From contig JADKAW010000004.1 of the NCBI GenBank assembly GCA_016719055.1, positions 1-64,000 on the forward strand: a stretch of DNA of 64,000 nt. Reading direction: 5' to 3'. Below, piece after piece: positions 44,885-54,795 of this stretch. The translations under genes and the position numbers were made by a program. Position 1 is the first letter of the stretch. Each line of letters starts with the position of its first letter. The notes below the pieces were generated by a model. It searched no databases. It saw only the letters and a program-made list of their open reading frames with translations, and was not told where the DNA came from. This DNA is from Candidatus Rhodoferax mariagerensis (GTDB lineage: Bacteria; Pseudomonadota; Gammaproteobacteria; Burkholderiales; Burkholderiaceae_C).

Positions 44885-45886
44885 TCAGCCCTCGCTGTGG
44901 TAGCTGGTCACGCGTTCGACTTCGTTTTTGGAACCCATAAACACGCTGACCCGCGCGTGCAGTTGGCTGGGTGTGATGTCCATGATGCGTTGGTGCCCAT
45001 TGGTGGCCGCGCCGCCGGCTTGTTCCACCAGCCAGCTCATCGGGTTGGCCTCGTACATCAGGCGCAGCTTGCCGGGTTTTTCGGGTTCACGCTGGTCCCA
45101 GGGGTACATGAAAATGCCACCGCGCGTCAGGATGCGGTGTACGTCAGCCACCATGCTGCCGACCCAGCGCATGTTGAAGTCTTTGCCACGCGGGCCATCG
45201 CGCCCCTGCAGGCATTCGTTGATGTAGCGCTGCACCGGCGCCGCCCAATGGCGCTGGTTACTCATGTTCACCGCAAACTCTTTGGTGTCTTCAGGAATGC
45301 GCAGGTGCTCTTGCGTCAGCACAAACGAGCCCTGTTCGCGGTCCAGCGTAAACACCGACACACCGTCGCCCACCGTCATCACCAGGGTGGTTTGCGGGCC
45401 AAACACGCAATAGCCCGCGGCGACCTGTTTGGCGCCAGACTGCAAGAAGTCCTGCTCAGAGACGCCCGCGCCTTCGGGCTTGACCAGCACGCTGAAAATG
45501 GTGCCGATGCTCACGTTCACGTCGATATTGCTGGAGCCGTCCAGCGGGTCAAACAGCAGCAGGTATTCGCCTTGCGGGTAGCGGTTGGGCACCACATGGA
45601 TGCCTTCCATCTCTTCGCTGGCCATGGCTGCCAGGTGGCCACCCCACTCGTTGGCTTCGATCAGCACCTCATTGGCGATGATGTCGAGCTTTTTCTGGAT
45701 TTCGCCCTGCACATTGGCGCTGTCGGCACTGCCCATGACGTCGCCCAGCGGACCTTTGTTGACCGCCAGGCTGATGCGTTTGCAGGCGCGCGCCACCACT
45801 TCAAGCAGCAGGCGCAGGCCCGGCGGCACATGGCCGTGGTTGCGCTCCTGCTCGACCAGGTAACGCGTGAGATAAGTTTTTTTCAC
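44885..45886 (-). CDS. fbp: fructose-1,6-bisphosphatase class I
   Basis: 333 residues from a GTG at 45886 with AAAGGAG seven bases away. Metal and substrate residues: FDPLDGSSNIDVN and GGIFMYPWDQ; EQAGGAATNG near the C-terminus. It acts in gluconeogenesis and in the Calvin cycle, which this organism has through cbbM. It lies 19 bases after pepN in the same direction. Confidence 0.96.
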   Translation of the reverse strand: MKKTYLTRYLVEQERNHGHVPPGLRLLLEVVARACKRISLAVNKGPLGDVMGSADSANVQGEIQKKLDIIANEVLIEANEWGGHLAAMASEEMEGIHVVPNRYPQGEYLLLFDPLDGSSNIDVNVSIGTIFSVLVKPEGAGVSEQDFLQSGAKQVAAGYCVFGPQTTLVMTVGDGVSVFTLDREQGSFVLTQEHLRIPEDTKEFAVNMSNQRHWAAPVQRYINECLQGRDGPRGKDFNMRWVGSMVADVHRILTRGGIFMYPWDQREPEKPGKLRLMYEANPMSWLVEQAGGAATNGHQRIMDITPSQLHARVSVFMGSKNEVERVTSYHSEG

Positions 45887-45905
45887 AATGAACTCCTTTT
45901 GATAA

Positions 45906-48623
45906 TCAATCGACCAACGCGCGGCTGACCACCTCGCGCACATCATTGCTCAGATCGGGCTTGGCAGCCACACGACTGAGCGCCTCGCGGGCCGCACTTT
46001 GGTACGGCTCGGCAAGCTTTTTCCAGCGGTCCAGCGCGCGTGCCAGGCGCGCAGCCACCTGCGGGTTGATCGCGTCAAGCTCCAGCACCTGTTCGCTCCA
46101 GAACACATAGCCGGCCGCGTCGGCACGGTGGAAGCCACCCGGGTTGGCATTGCAGAAGCTGAAGATCAGGCTGCGTGCGCGGTTCGGGTTTTTCAGGTTG
46201 AAGTCGGGGTGTTGCATCAAGTTGCGCACAGCTGGCAGCACCTGGCCACCCCGGTCAACGCAGCCTGCTTGTAGCGCAAACCATTTGTCCAGCACCAGCT
46301 CTTCGGCTTTGAACAGGCTGTGAAAACGAGCGAGCGCCGGTTTGGCCAGTTCGTGTCCGCTATGCACCAGGCTGCTCAGCGCATGAAAGCGGTCGGTCAT
46401 GTTGTCGGCGTCTTTAAAGCGCTGGTAGGCTTTGCCAGGCCAGATTGTGTCACCGCTGCTGCGGGCGGCCAGACACAGGTAGCTCAGGGCCAGGCCCGCC
46501 AGGGCGCGCCGCCCGCTGGACAAGGTGTCGGGCTGGTAGCTGCCGTGGTCAACATGGGCTTCAAACGCCCACTGCCAGTCAGCGCTCAGGCGGGTGGCCA
46601 GCTGCGCGCGCATGGCTTCACGCACCGCGTGCACGCGCTGCGGATCAACCTCGGCCAACTGCTCTGCCATGTAGGTCTCAGACGGCAGGGTGAGCACCAG
46701 CTCTTTGAAAGCGGCGTCAAGCTGGGGGTGGCGCAAGACCGAGCGCATGGCCGAAATCAAGGCATCATTCAGGCCCTTAGCCCTTTCAGGGTCTGCGTCA
46801 CCCACGATGGATTGCATAGCACATCGCAGCGCCAGGCGTTGCCCGGCTTCCCAGCGGTTGAACGGGTCGGGGTCATGGGCCAGCAGGGTCAGCAGTTGCG
46901 TGTCGGTAAAGTCAAAGTCCAAAATGACCGGTGCACTGAAGCCGCGCAGCAGCGACGGCACTGGCTCTTCGGCCACGTTCTCAAAGGTGATCGATTCGCT
47001 GGCCTGGGTCATGACAAACAGATGGTTGTCGCTGGATGCCGCCATGCTGTCCTTAAGCTGCAAGTGCAGGGTGGCACCGCTGGCAGCCCCCACCAGGCCC
47101 AGGCTGACCGGAATCACAAACGGCTCTTTGTGGTCTTGACCGGGGGTGGCCGGGCAGCTTTGAGAAAACGTCAGCGTGCAGGTCTGGGCGGCGCCGTCGT
47201 ACTGACTGACAACCCGCAGCCGAGGTGTGCCGGCCTGGCTGTACCAGCGCTTGAACTGCGGCAAAAGCTTGGCCAGGGCCGAGTCGGGGTTGGCATCGGC
47301 GATTGATTGGGCAAAGTCGTCACAGGTCACAGCACTGCCATCGTGGCGGGCAAAGTACAGTGTCATGCCTTTGGCGAAGCCACTGCGCCCAACCAATGTC
47401 TGCATCATGCGGACCACCTCGGCACCTTTTTCGTAAATGGTGACGGTGTAGAAGTTGTTGATCTCGATGTAGCTGTCAGGCCGCACCGGGTGCGCCATCG
47501 GGCCGGCATCTTCGGGGAACTGGGCGGTGCGCAGCACCCGCACGTCTTCAATGCGCTTGACAGCGCGCGCCGACGCGTCGGCACACAGGTCCATGCTGAA
47601 CTCCTGGTCGCGGAACACCGTCAGGCCTTCTTTGAGGCTTAGCTGGAACCAGTCGCGGCAGGTGATGCGGTTGCCAGTCCAGTTGTGGAAGTATTCATGA
47701 CCCACCACCGACTCGATATTGGCAAAGTCGACATCGGTGGCAGTGGCCTGATTCGCCAGCACGTACTTGGTGTTGAAGACGTTCAGGCCCTTGTTTTCCA
47801 TGGCACCCATGTTGAAGTCGCTGGTGGCCACAATCATGAAGCGTTCCAGGTCCAGCGGCAAGCCAAAGCGCACTTCGTCCCAGATCACCGACTTGATGAG
47901 CGACTGCATGGCGTGCTCAGTCTTGTCCATGTCGCCCGCGCGCACGTAGATTTGCAGCAGGTGCTCTTTGCCATTGCGGGCGGTAACGCGCTGCTCGCGG
48001 CATACCAGCTTGCCGGCCACCAGGGCAAACAGATAACATGGTTTTTTGTGCGGATCAATCCAGGTGGCAAAGTGGCGGCCCTCGTTGTCGCTGCCTTCGA
48101 GGTCGCCGCTGGCTACCAGGTTGCCGTTGCTCAGCAGCACCGGGTATCTGGCCTTGTCGGCGCGCAGCGTCACGGTGTAGCTGCTCATCACATCGGGGCG
48201 GTCCAGAAAATAGGTGATGCGCCGAAAGCCCTCGGCCTCGCATTGGGTAAAAAACGAGTCGTTGCTGACATACAGGCCCATCAGCTTGGTGTTTTTGACC
48301 GGCGCGCAGGTGGTAAAAATCTCCAGATCAAAAGCGCCATCGGTGGGCAGGTTCTCTAGCACCAGCTGGCTGCCCTCCATCTTGAACGAGCAGCCTGCGC
48401 CGTTAACCAGCACCCGCGCCAGGTTGAGTTCGTCGCCATCGAGTTTGAGGGCTTGTGCGGGTACGTCCGGGTTGCGCCGCAGCGTCATTTTGTTGAGGAC
48501 GCGGGTCTTGGCCGGATCCAGATCAAACGATAGGTGCACGGTATCGATCCAGAACGCCGGGGCGCTGTAATCAGCACGGCGTACCACCGAGGCTGCACCA
48601 TTGGAATCACTCAGTTGCAACAT
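45906..48623 (-). CDS. pepN: aminopeptidase N
   Basis: 905 residues, M1 metallopeptidase of the E. coli PepN type. Exopeptidase motif GAMENKGLN and zinc motif VVGHEYFHNWTGNR. It trims N-terminal residues of peptides in the cytoplasm. Its start overlaps the HAD gene end by 17 bases. An internal stretch (SIVGDADPERAKGLND) coincides with an ATAGCT-like repeat. Confidence 0.96.
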   Translation of the reverse strand: MLQLSDSNGAASVVRRADYSAPAFWIDTVHLSFDLDPAKTRVLNKMTLRRNPDVPAQALKLDGDELNLARVLVNGAGCSFKMEGSQLVLENLPTDGAFDLEIFTTCAPVKNTKLMGLYVSNDSFFTQCEAEGFRRITYFLDRPDVMSSYTVTLRADKARYPVLLSNGNLVASGDLEGSDNEGRHFATWIDPHKKPCYLFALVAGKLVCREQRVTARNGKEHLLQIYVRAGDMDKTEHAMQSLIKSVIWDEVRFGLPLDLERFMIVATSDFNMGAMENKGLNVFNTKYVLANQATATDVDFANIESVVGHEYFHNWTGNRITCRDWFQLSLKEGLTVFRDQEFSMDLCADASARAVKRIEDVRVLRTAQFPEDAGPMAHPVRPDSYIEINNFYTVTIYEKGAEVVRMMQTLVGRSGFAKGMTLYFARHDGSAVTCDDFAQSIADANPDSALAKLLPQFKRWYSQAGTPRLRVVSQYDGAAQTCTLTFSQSCPATPGQDHKEPFVIPVSLGLVGAASGATLHLQLKDSMAASSDNHLFVMTQASESITFENVAEEPVPSLLRGFSAPVILDFDFTDTQLLTLLAHDPDPFNRWEAGQRLALRCAMQSIVGDADPERAKGLNDALISAMRSVLRHPQLDAAFKELVLTLPSETYMAEQLAEVDPQRVHAVREAMRAQLATRLSADWQWAFEAHVDHGSYQPDTLSSGRRALAGLALSYLCLAARSSGDTIWPGKAYQRFKDADNMTDRFHALSSLVHSGHELAKPALARFHSLFKAEELVLDKWFALQAGCVDRGGQVLPAVRNLMQHPDFNLKNPNRARSLIFSFCNANPGGFHRADAAGYVFWSEQVLELDAINPQVAARLARALDRWKKLAEPYQSAAREALSRVAAKPDLSNDVREVVSRALVD
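46766..46810 (-). repeat. ATAGCT-like repeat in pepN
   Basis: On the minus strand ATCGTGGGTGACGCAGACCC, then AAAGGGCTAAGGGCCTGAAT. Reads SIVGDADPERAKGLND. The left block is weak. Confidence 0.45.
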
Positions 48624-49335
48624 TCAGTGTCTCCAGAAATTTTGAGTCGATCAGTTCAAGGTAATTGTTGGCTGCCGCAATCACGTGCGGTCCGTCGAGT
48701 TGCGCCGCACTGTGGCTGGTGCAAATGGCCACCGCGCGCATGCCGGCACGCCGCGCCGCTTCAATGCCAAAGGGTGCGTCTTCAAAGACAATACAGTCCT
48801 GCGCCCTCACAGCCATTCGCTTGGCCACTTCTAAAAATATAGCTGGTTCGGGCTTGCCGGCCAAGCCTTCATCACCCCCGACAATGGCGTGGGGAGGGGT
48901 CGGTAAAGCCAGGTGACCCATGGCAAACGCAATGTTGTGGCGGTCACCCGCCGTGCCCACACCGACTTTCAGTCCGCGTGCCAGGGTGTGACCGGCAAAC
49001 GCCTTGAAACCCGCAACTTCGGTAAATTTGGGTGCAAAAAGCGCGCGGTAGATCACCTCTTTTTCGGCGATCAAGGCCCAGGCCTCGTCGTCTGACAGAT
49101 CGCGCTGGAACAGTTCACGCATGCATTCGGCACCGGTGCGCCCAGTGGTCCGCCGCATCAGGTCCGGTACGTCAATGGCAATGCCGTGATTCTGCACAAA
49201 CGCGACCCAGCTAAGGGCATGGCTGGGCATCGAGTCGATCATCGTGCCGTCAAGGTCGAAAATAAGGCCAGAAACAGCGCTAGCCCTTATGCTGTCAGCA
49301 CTGACAGCTTCTGAATTTGTAGCTGGAAGCATCAC
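48607..49335 (-). CDS. HAD-superfamily phosphatase (beta-phosphoglucomutase-like)
   Basis: 242 residues. Catalytic Asp in GLIFDLDGTMIDSMPSHA, cap domain, motif III Lys in GLAGKPEPAIFL and motif IV VFEDAPFGIEAA. The substrate cannot be deduced; YqaB-like fructose-1-phosphatases are close in pattern. The first 20 residues (SEAVSADSIRASAVS) come from an ATAGCT repeat. It overlaps the prfB end by 4 bases. Confidence 0.88.
   Translation of the reverse strand: MMLPATNSEAVSADSIRASAVSGLIFDLDGTMIDSMPSHALSWVAFVQNHGIAIDVPDLMRRTTGRTGAECMRELFQRDLSDDEAWALIAEKEVIYRALFAPKFTEVAGFKAFAGHTLARGLKVGVGTAGDRHNIAFAMGHLALPTPPHAIVGGDEGLAGKPEPAIFLEVAKRMAVRAQDCIVFEDAPFGIEAARRAGMRAVAICTSHSAAQLDGPHVIAAANNYLELIDSKFLETLNVATE
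49271..49318 (-). repeat. ATAGCT coding repeat at HAD gene start
   Basis: On the minus strand CAGAAGCTGTCAGTGCTGAC, then ATAAGGGCTAGCGCTG. In frame, reading EAVSADSIRASAVS just before the catalytic motif. Confidence 0.7.
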
Positions 49336-50436
49336 ACCCCCTGCTTCAGCGAGGCTTCAATAAAAGCGTCCAGATCACCGTCCAGCACCTTTTGCGTGGC
49401 CGAGGTCTCGTAATTGGTGCGCAAGTCCTTGATGCGGCTGTTGTCCAGCACATAGCTGCGGATCTGGTGGCCCCAGCCGACGTCGGTCTTGGTGTCTTCG
49501 AGCTTTTGCTGGGCTTCTTGCTGCTTGCGCAGTTCAAAGTCGTATAGGCGGCTGCGCAGGCGTTTCCAGGCCACATCACGGTTGCTATGCTGGCTACGGC
49601 CGTCCTGGCACTGGACCACAATGCCGGTGGGTAGGTGCGTCAGGCGCACGGCTGAGTCGGTCTTGTTGATGTGCTGGCCACCGGCACCGCTGGCGCGAAA
49701 GGTATCGACCCGCACGTCACTGGGGTTGATGTCGATCTCGATCGAGTCGTCGATTTCGGGGTAAACGAACACGCTGGCAAAACTAGTGTGGCGTCCGCCC
49801 GACGAGTCAAATGGCGATTTGCGCACCAGACGGTGCACACCAGTCTCGGTGCGCAGCAGGCCAAAGGCGTACTCACCTTCGACCTTGAAAGACGCGCCCT
49901 TGATGCCGGCGGTGTCACCAGGGGTTTCGTCTTCGATCTCGGTCTTGAAGCCCTTGCGCTCGCAGTAGCGCAGGTACTGGCGCAGCAGCATGCTGGCCCA
50001 GTCGCAGGCCTCCGTGCCGCCGGCACCCGACTGAATATCGACAAAACAGTTGAGTGGGTCGGCCGGGTTGTTGAACATGCGCCTAAATTCCAGCCCCTGC
50101 ACAATCTCGGCTAAGCGCGCCGCGTCAGTTTCGATGTGGATCAGGCCGTCGTCGTCGCCTTCTTGCCGGCTCATCTCAAATAGCTCGCTGTTGTCTGACA
50201 GGTCACGTTGCAGGTCGGTCAGCGTGACAACCACGCCGTCGAGCATTTTTTTCTCTTTGCCCAGTTCCTGGGCGCGTTTGGGGTCGTTCCAGACGGTGGG
50301 GTCTTCCAGGCTGGCGTTGACGGTTCTCAGCCGCTCAAATTTGGCATCGAAGTCAAAGATACCCCCGTAAATCGAGGGCCCGGGCGCTTAAATCAGCGAG
50401 TTGGGTGCCAATGGCGTTGATGCGTTCTGCTTCCAT
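49332..50436 (-). CDS. prfB: peptide chain release factor 2, with programmed +1 frameshift
   Basis: The start at 50436 reads MEAERINAIGTQLADLSARA and LDLRGYL, then an in-frame TGA at 50353-50355. After a +1 shift it continues DFDAKFERLRTVNASLEDPT to 49332 (about 367 residues in all). GGQ is present (SGAGGQHINKTDSAVR). It recognises UGA/UAA. Scarce RF2 lets the ribosome shift past the UGA and so makes more RF2. A call starting at 50246 would miss the N-terminus. Confidence 0.95.
50353..50367 (-). promoter_or_regulatory. RF2 autoregulatory frameshift site
   Basis: On the minus strand CGGGGGTATCTTTGAC: a Shine-Dalgarno-like GGGGG three bases before CTT TGA C, the same as the E. coli site apart from the first base. 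Confidence 0.92.
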
Positions 50437-50646
50437 GATGCGTATCCTGTTGTTTTGGCGGTCAGTTTGCCGCGCATTTTCTCACGTTGTCGCGGTGCTT
50501 AACTTTGGGGACTGCGATTCGAAGTCGGGTGTGGGTTGGATTGTGCGCCAGCAGCGAGTTGTGCACGCCAACAGAAGTTGTCAAAAAACATAGCTGCCGG
50601 CGGATATGATGAATCAGTCACACCGGCATTTTTCAAAGAACTTACC

Positions 50647-50957
50647 ATGAATGAACCAATGGCTACGACATTGAAGACCTTCAAATCGGCATGATCGCTA
50701 CCTTTGCCAAAATCATCACCAAGGCCAACATCGTGATGTTCTCCGGCATTTCGGGGCACATCAACGCAGTGCGCCTGAGTGAGGAATGCGCCACTTCTAT
50801 GCCTTTCAAGGGCCGTGTGGTGCTGGAAGCCATTGGTAGCGTCAAAGGCGTGGCGGTGGTAGAGGGTGAAGCCCATGTCAAGATCGAATCATTGGCTCGT
50901 CGACCTGGCGTGCCACCCAGGCGCTGCGCCAAGCCCAGCCGGCGTGAACCTTCGTGA
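50647..50957 (+). pseudogene. MaoC-like enoyl-CoA hydratase remnant
   Basis: Reads GYDIEDLQIGMIATFAKIIT, NIVMFSGISGHINAVRLSEE and FKGRV, typical of (R)-specific enoyl-CoA hydratases. It then jumps to the C-terminal GVAVVEGEAHVKIE. About 50 internal codons are gone, and the presumed ATG at 50647 is out of frame. Substitutions at the catalytic His region (SGHINAVRL for SGDxNxxHx) also argue for decay. Confidence 0.7.
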
Positions 50958-51757
50958 ACCAGCGCTTTAGCAGCATCAGCCTGACCGGTGCACGCCGTAT
51001 TCAACTGCTGGCCGCGCTGAAGTGGCTGGCGCTGCTGTTGCCACCACTGGTGGCACTCAAGTGGCAGGGCTTGCAGCCACAGCTGGTGTGGGTGCTGGCG
51101 CTTAGCGTGTTGACCTTTGGTGCCGTGCGGGCCTGGGAGGCCAGCCGACGGCGCCAGTTCATTCGCGAATCACGTTTGCCTGCGTTTCTGGCGACCAAGC
51201 TGCGCGCCAAATACCCGCAGCTGAGCGCTGGCGATGCCGATCTGGTGCTGCGTGGCCTGCGCCAGTTTTTCATGGCCTATTTGCGTAGCAAGCGCCAGTT
51301 TGTTGCCATGCCGTCCCAGGTGGTGGACCTGGCCTGGCACGAGTTCATCCTGCACACCCGCGCCTACCAGCTTTGGTGTGCTGCGGCCTTTGGCAAGCTG
51401 CTGCACCACACGCCAGCCGAAGTGCTGGGACGCGACCCTAAGCGCAATGACGGCCTGCGCCGCGCCTGGTTCTGGGCCTGCAAAGAAGAAAGCATCAACC
51501 CACGCCAACCCACTCGCTTGCCGCTGCTGTTTGCGCTGGACAAAAAATTTAGTATTCCGGGCGGCTTTGCCTATGTGCCGGACTGTCGCGACATCGACCA
51601 AAAAAGCGGCTCAGATGCCTATTGCGGCAGCAGTTTTGGCAGCACTGACGGCGGCAGCGGCGACGCTGACAGTTTTGGTGGCAGTGACAGCTCGGATGCG
51701 GGCGGTGATGGCGGCGGCTGTGGTGGTGGCTGCGGTGGTGGCTGCGGTGGCGACTGA
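50954..51757 (+). CDS. membrane-anchored glycine-rich-domain (GRDP-like) protein
   Basis: 267 residues from GTG. Hydrophobic N-terminus with two segments (LLAALKWLALLLPPLVALKW; LVWVLALSVLTFGAVRA). The conserved part has VDLAWHEFILHTRAYQLWC. The tail of about 55 residues is almost only Gly, Ser, Asp and Cys, ending in GGGCGGGCGGGCGGD. The fold is seen in plant GRDP and bacterial DUF1399-like proteins. Role unknown. Confidence 0.75.
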   Translation: MNQRFSSISLTGARRIQLLAALKWLALLLPPLVALKWQGLQPQLVWVLALSVLTFGAVRAWEASRRRQFIRESRLPAFLATKLRAKYPQLSAGDADLVLRGLRQFFMAYLRSKRQFVAMPSQVVDLAWHEFILHTRAYQLWCAAAFGKLLHHTPAEVLGRDPKRNDGLRRAWFWACKEESINPRQPTRLPLLFALDKKFSIPGGFAYVPDCRDIDQKSGSDAYCGSSFGSTDGGSGDADSFGGSDSSDAGGDGGGCGGGCGGGCGGD

Positions 51758-51766
51758 GGTCCACTC

Positions 51767-52405
51767 ATGACTATGCAACAGATCACCCCCGACTTCAGCG
51801 CCGCGGCTGATAACAACAAGCAGCCCATTTTGGCGGTGTTGCGACAGGTGCTGGGTGCATCGGGTCGCGCGCTGGAGATTGCCTCAGGCACCGGCCAGCA
51901 TGTCAGTTTTTTTGCCAGCCACATGCCGCACTGGCACTGGCAGCCTACCGATGGCAACCCGTTGTCACTGCCATCCATTGCCGCCTATACGGCACAGCAA
52001 AATTTGCGCAATGTGGCACAGCCTGTGCTGCTGGACGTGCTGGCCCCGTGTTGGTTGCCGGCTGATGCGAGCACGGGTGAAACGCCGCAGTTTGATGCGA
52101 TTTACTGCGCCAACATGCTGCACATTGCACCCTGGGCGTGCAGTACCGCGCTGATGCAGGGCGCTGCCCGCCATCTCACGCCAGAGGGCTGCCTGATCAC
52201 TTACGGGCCATATCTGGAAGACGATGTGCCCACCGCGCCAGGCAACCTGGCGTTTGACCAGAGCCTGCGCGCACGCAACCCGGATTGGGGCGTGCGCCGC
52301 CGTGAAGACCTGGAACAGATGGCTGCCCTGGTCGGTCTGAAATTGGCCGAGCGCCACAGCATGCCCGTCAACAACCTGTTGCTGGTGTGGCGGCGCCTAG
52401 CGTGA
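51767..52405 (+). CDS. DUF938 SAM-dependent methyltransferase
   Basis: 212 residues. SAM-binding motif ALEIASGTGQHVSFFA near residue 36, DAIYCANMLHIAPW, and TYGPYLEDDVPTAPGNLAFD. Substrate unknown. ATG 9 bases after the preceding stop. Confidence 0.9.
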   Translation: MTMQQITPDFSAAADNNKQPILAVLRQVLGASGRALEIASGTGQHVSFFASHMPHWHWQPTDGNPLSLPSIAAYTAQQNLRNVAQPVLLDVLAPCWLPADASTGETPQFDAIYCANMLHIAPWACSTALMQGAARHLTPEGCLITYGPYLEDDVPTAPGNLAFDQSLRARNPDWGVRRREDLEQMAALVGLKLAERHSMPVNNLLLVWRRLA

Positions 52406-52509
52406 CAGGATGTAGCTGGAACGAGCCCTTAGGGGTCAAGCAAAAATAAATTGAACAGTTCTGCCGCTCTGACAAGCGCAAAGCGTTGTCGCAAACCGCT
52501 TGTGTAGCC

Positions 52510-53979
52510 TTAGCGGCCTAAACCCAAATGAGCGTCGGGCAGGCGCGAAAGCGCCACCCGGCGCAGCAGCCAGACCAGCCCCAGTGCTGCAATCGTCAGC
52601 CCGACCACCAGCGCAATCCAGAAACCCTGCGCACCCATCGGTTGTGCCGGTGCCCAGGTCAGCCAGGAGGGCGCAATGCCTAGCGCGTAGCCCAGCGGCA
52701 ATGAAAACACCCAAAACGCTGTCAGGTGGATGGCCATGGGCGAGCGGGTGACCTTGTAACCCCGAATGGCGCAACTGGTGATCACCTGGGTGGTATCTGA
52801 CAGCTGAAACACCGCTGCCAGCAGCAGCAATTGCGCCGTCAGCACGATCACGGCGGTATCGCTGGTGTAGGCCCAGGCGATTTGATGGGCAAACACCGCG
52901 ATCAAAACTGCCGACAACACGGCAAAGCCCAACCCCAGCGCCACCCCCACCCAGGCCTGAAAACGTGCCTGAACCGGGTCGCCTGCCCCCAACGACTGGC
53001 CCACCCGGGTCAACAACGCCAGCCCCAGGCTCAGCGGCACCATGAACACCAGCGAGGTGAAATTGAGCGCAATCTGGTGTGCTGCCACCTGCGTGCTGCC
53101 AAATTCGGCCACCAGCAAAGCAATCAGGCTGAAGGCACTGGTTTCGGCAAAATAGGTGACCCCAATGGGCAGGCCGAGCTTGAGCAGATTTTTGATTTCG
53201 GGCCAGTGCGGCGCCTCAAACTGGCCCAGTGGCCAGGTGCTGTGGTAGGCGCTGGACCGGTGCATCCACCACAGCAGCGCACCTAGGTTAAAGGCGACTG
53301 TGATCAGCGTGGCCCAGGCGCAGCCCAGCCCGCCCAGCCGTGGAAAACCCAGCGTGCCAAACACCAGCAGCCCGTTGACCACAATGTTGAGCAGCAGCGA
53401 CAGCAGGGCAATCACCATCAGCGGTTTGGTCTGGTTGATGCTGGTGCTGTAGCCATACAGCACCCGGTAGCAGGCAAACAGCGGCATCGCCAGACTGGTG
53501 ATCAGGGTGAAGTCTATGGCCAGATCGCGCACGCGCGGCTCCAGCGTCATGTGGTTAAACAGCAGCGCTGCCCAGTTGGCCAGCAGGCAGGCCAGCAGCC
53601 CCAGGCCCAGCGCTTTCCACAGCGCCTGGCGCACCACATGCGGCACACCACGCAGGTCACCCGCACCCACCTGATGCGCCACCGTGGGGTTGACCGACAT
53701 CATCAGGCCCATCAGCGTGATGATCAGCATGTTCCAGATCGACACGCCCAGCGACACGCCAGCCAGATCTTGCGCCGAGGCATGCCCGGCCATGGCCACA
53801 TCGACCACCGCCATGCCCACTGTGGCCAGTTGTCCAATCAGGATTGGCCAGGCCAGCTGCCATAGTGCGCGCAGCTCGGCCACCAGGCGGCCGCGTTGCG
53901 CCGGGTAGCGAAAGACGTGTTTGAGTGGGGTTAGCAAAATTGATAGCGACCTAGTCTTTAGATATAAGGGCTGGAACAA
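52510..53979 (-). CDS. MATE-family multidrug/sodium antiporter
   Basis: 489 residues, 12 membrane helices in two halves (LATVGMAVVDVAMAGHASAQ; YFAETSAFSLIALLVAEFGS). It exports cationic drugs or metabolites in exchange for ions. The TTG start at 53979 and the first 15 codons (FQPLYLKTRSLSILL) lie in an ATAGCT repeat. A start further in, before VFRYPAQRG, is equally possible. Confidence 0.92.
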   Translation of the reverse strand: MFQPLYLKTRSLSILLTPLKHVFRYPAQRGRLVAELRALWQLAWPILIGQLATVGMAVVDVAMAGHASAQDLAGVSLGVSIWNMLIITLMGLMMSVNPTVAHQVGAGDLRGVPHVVRQALWKALGLGLLACLLANWAALLFNHMTLEPRVRDLAIDFTLITSLAMPLFACYRVLYGYSTSINQTKPLMVIALLSLLLNIVVNGLLVFGTLGFPRLGGLGCAWATLITVAFNLGALLWWMHRSSAYHSTWPLGQFEAPHWPEIKNLLKLGLPIGVTYFAETSAFSLIALLVAEFGSTQVAAHQIALNFTSLVFMVPLSLGLALLTRVGQSLGAGDPVQARFQAWVGVALGLGFAVLSAVLIAVFAHQIAWAYTSDTAVIVLTAQLLLLAAVFQLSDTTQVITSCAIRGYKVTRSPMAIHLTAFWVFSLPLGYALGIAPSWLTWAPAQPMGAQGFWIALVVGLTIAALGLVWLLRRVALSRLPDAHLGLGR

Positions 53980-53984
53980 GAATT
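53936..53984 (+). repeat. ATAGCT repeat at MATE gene start
   Basis: AAAATTGATAGCGACCTAGT, then ATATAAGGGCTGGAACAAG. It covers the start codon of the MATE gene in antisense orientation. Confidence 0.65.
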
Positions 53985-54670
53985 AGCCCATATTCTTGCC
54001 GTCAGTTTAGGGCGGCGAGGTTGCTGATTGTGCCGCAAGCCTTGCAACTGATGTTGGCCTTTGAGTCATTTCTATGGTGCTAAGGGCGGCGCGGGGTTCA
54101 GGACGACGCGGCACTCAGCTCCGCGGCTGTCCCCCGCCCTTCGGGCTCCTCCTTGATGCCGCTGCGCTGAGCGCCGCGCCGTCCTGAGTCAGTCTGATTG
54201 CTCAAAATAGGGACAAGCCGGGCCAGCACTTCAGCAATCAATTTCCAGAGGCGCCCTCGATCAAACCGGCCTGATCGCGCCGTGATGTCGATGGTGCACG
54301 GCTGGTTGCACATCACCACACCCTGTGTCTGGCATCCGGTACCCATCAGCGGCACCGCAAAACCGGCAAACCGCGACTGCAATCCGCCTTGCGTGACCAT
54401 TCAAACCACGCACAGCCCCAAACGACTGAAGGATTTGTCTGACACCACCAACACCGGGCGCAAACCCAGTCTGTTCCTGCCCCATTGTTGGGCCCAGGCT
54501 GACCTCGCTTTTTTCTTATGAAACGCCATCACTGCTTTGCAGTTTTCGGTGGTGGGCTTTTGCACGCTGATTTTTCGAGTGAAGATTGGGGTCTTGCCGG
54601 ACTTGTGACCTTGAAAATGATTCGTCTCTGAGCCCCGTTACCGTCACCCTCCAAGAGCCACAATGCCAAC
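53985..54670. other. gene-poor stretch upstream of MATE gene
   Basis: Apart from the hairpin element at 54096-54192 nothing is confidently coding. A plus-strand open frame at 54198-54521 has no recognisable motif. The promoter of the MATE gene should lie near 54000-54060. Confidence 0.4.
54096..54192 (+). repeat. hairpin element, copy A
   Basis: Core of about 66 bases (54109-54174) is identical to the reverse complement of copy B at 55728-55820. The ends CAGGACG and CGTCCTG pair, so the unit folds on itself. Contains GCTGTCCCCCGCCCTTCGGG. Confidence 0.85.
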
Positions 54671-54795
54671 ATGATCAGCCACCACGTCGTGCTGCCAGTG
54701 CCAGAATCCGCCGGTGACGACTCTCATAGAATGATGTCTTCCAATTTTCACAAATCTGTCAAGCATCGCTTGTCAAACTACGGGAGTTATCAATC

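Noticed and set aside
44897..45928. 343-codon open frame opposite fbp
   Set aside because: His/Ala/Val-rich antisense of a conserved enzyme.
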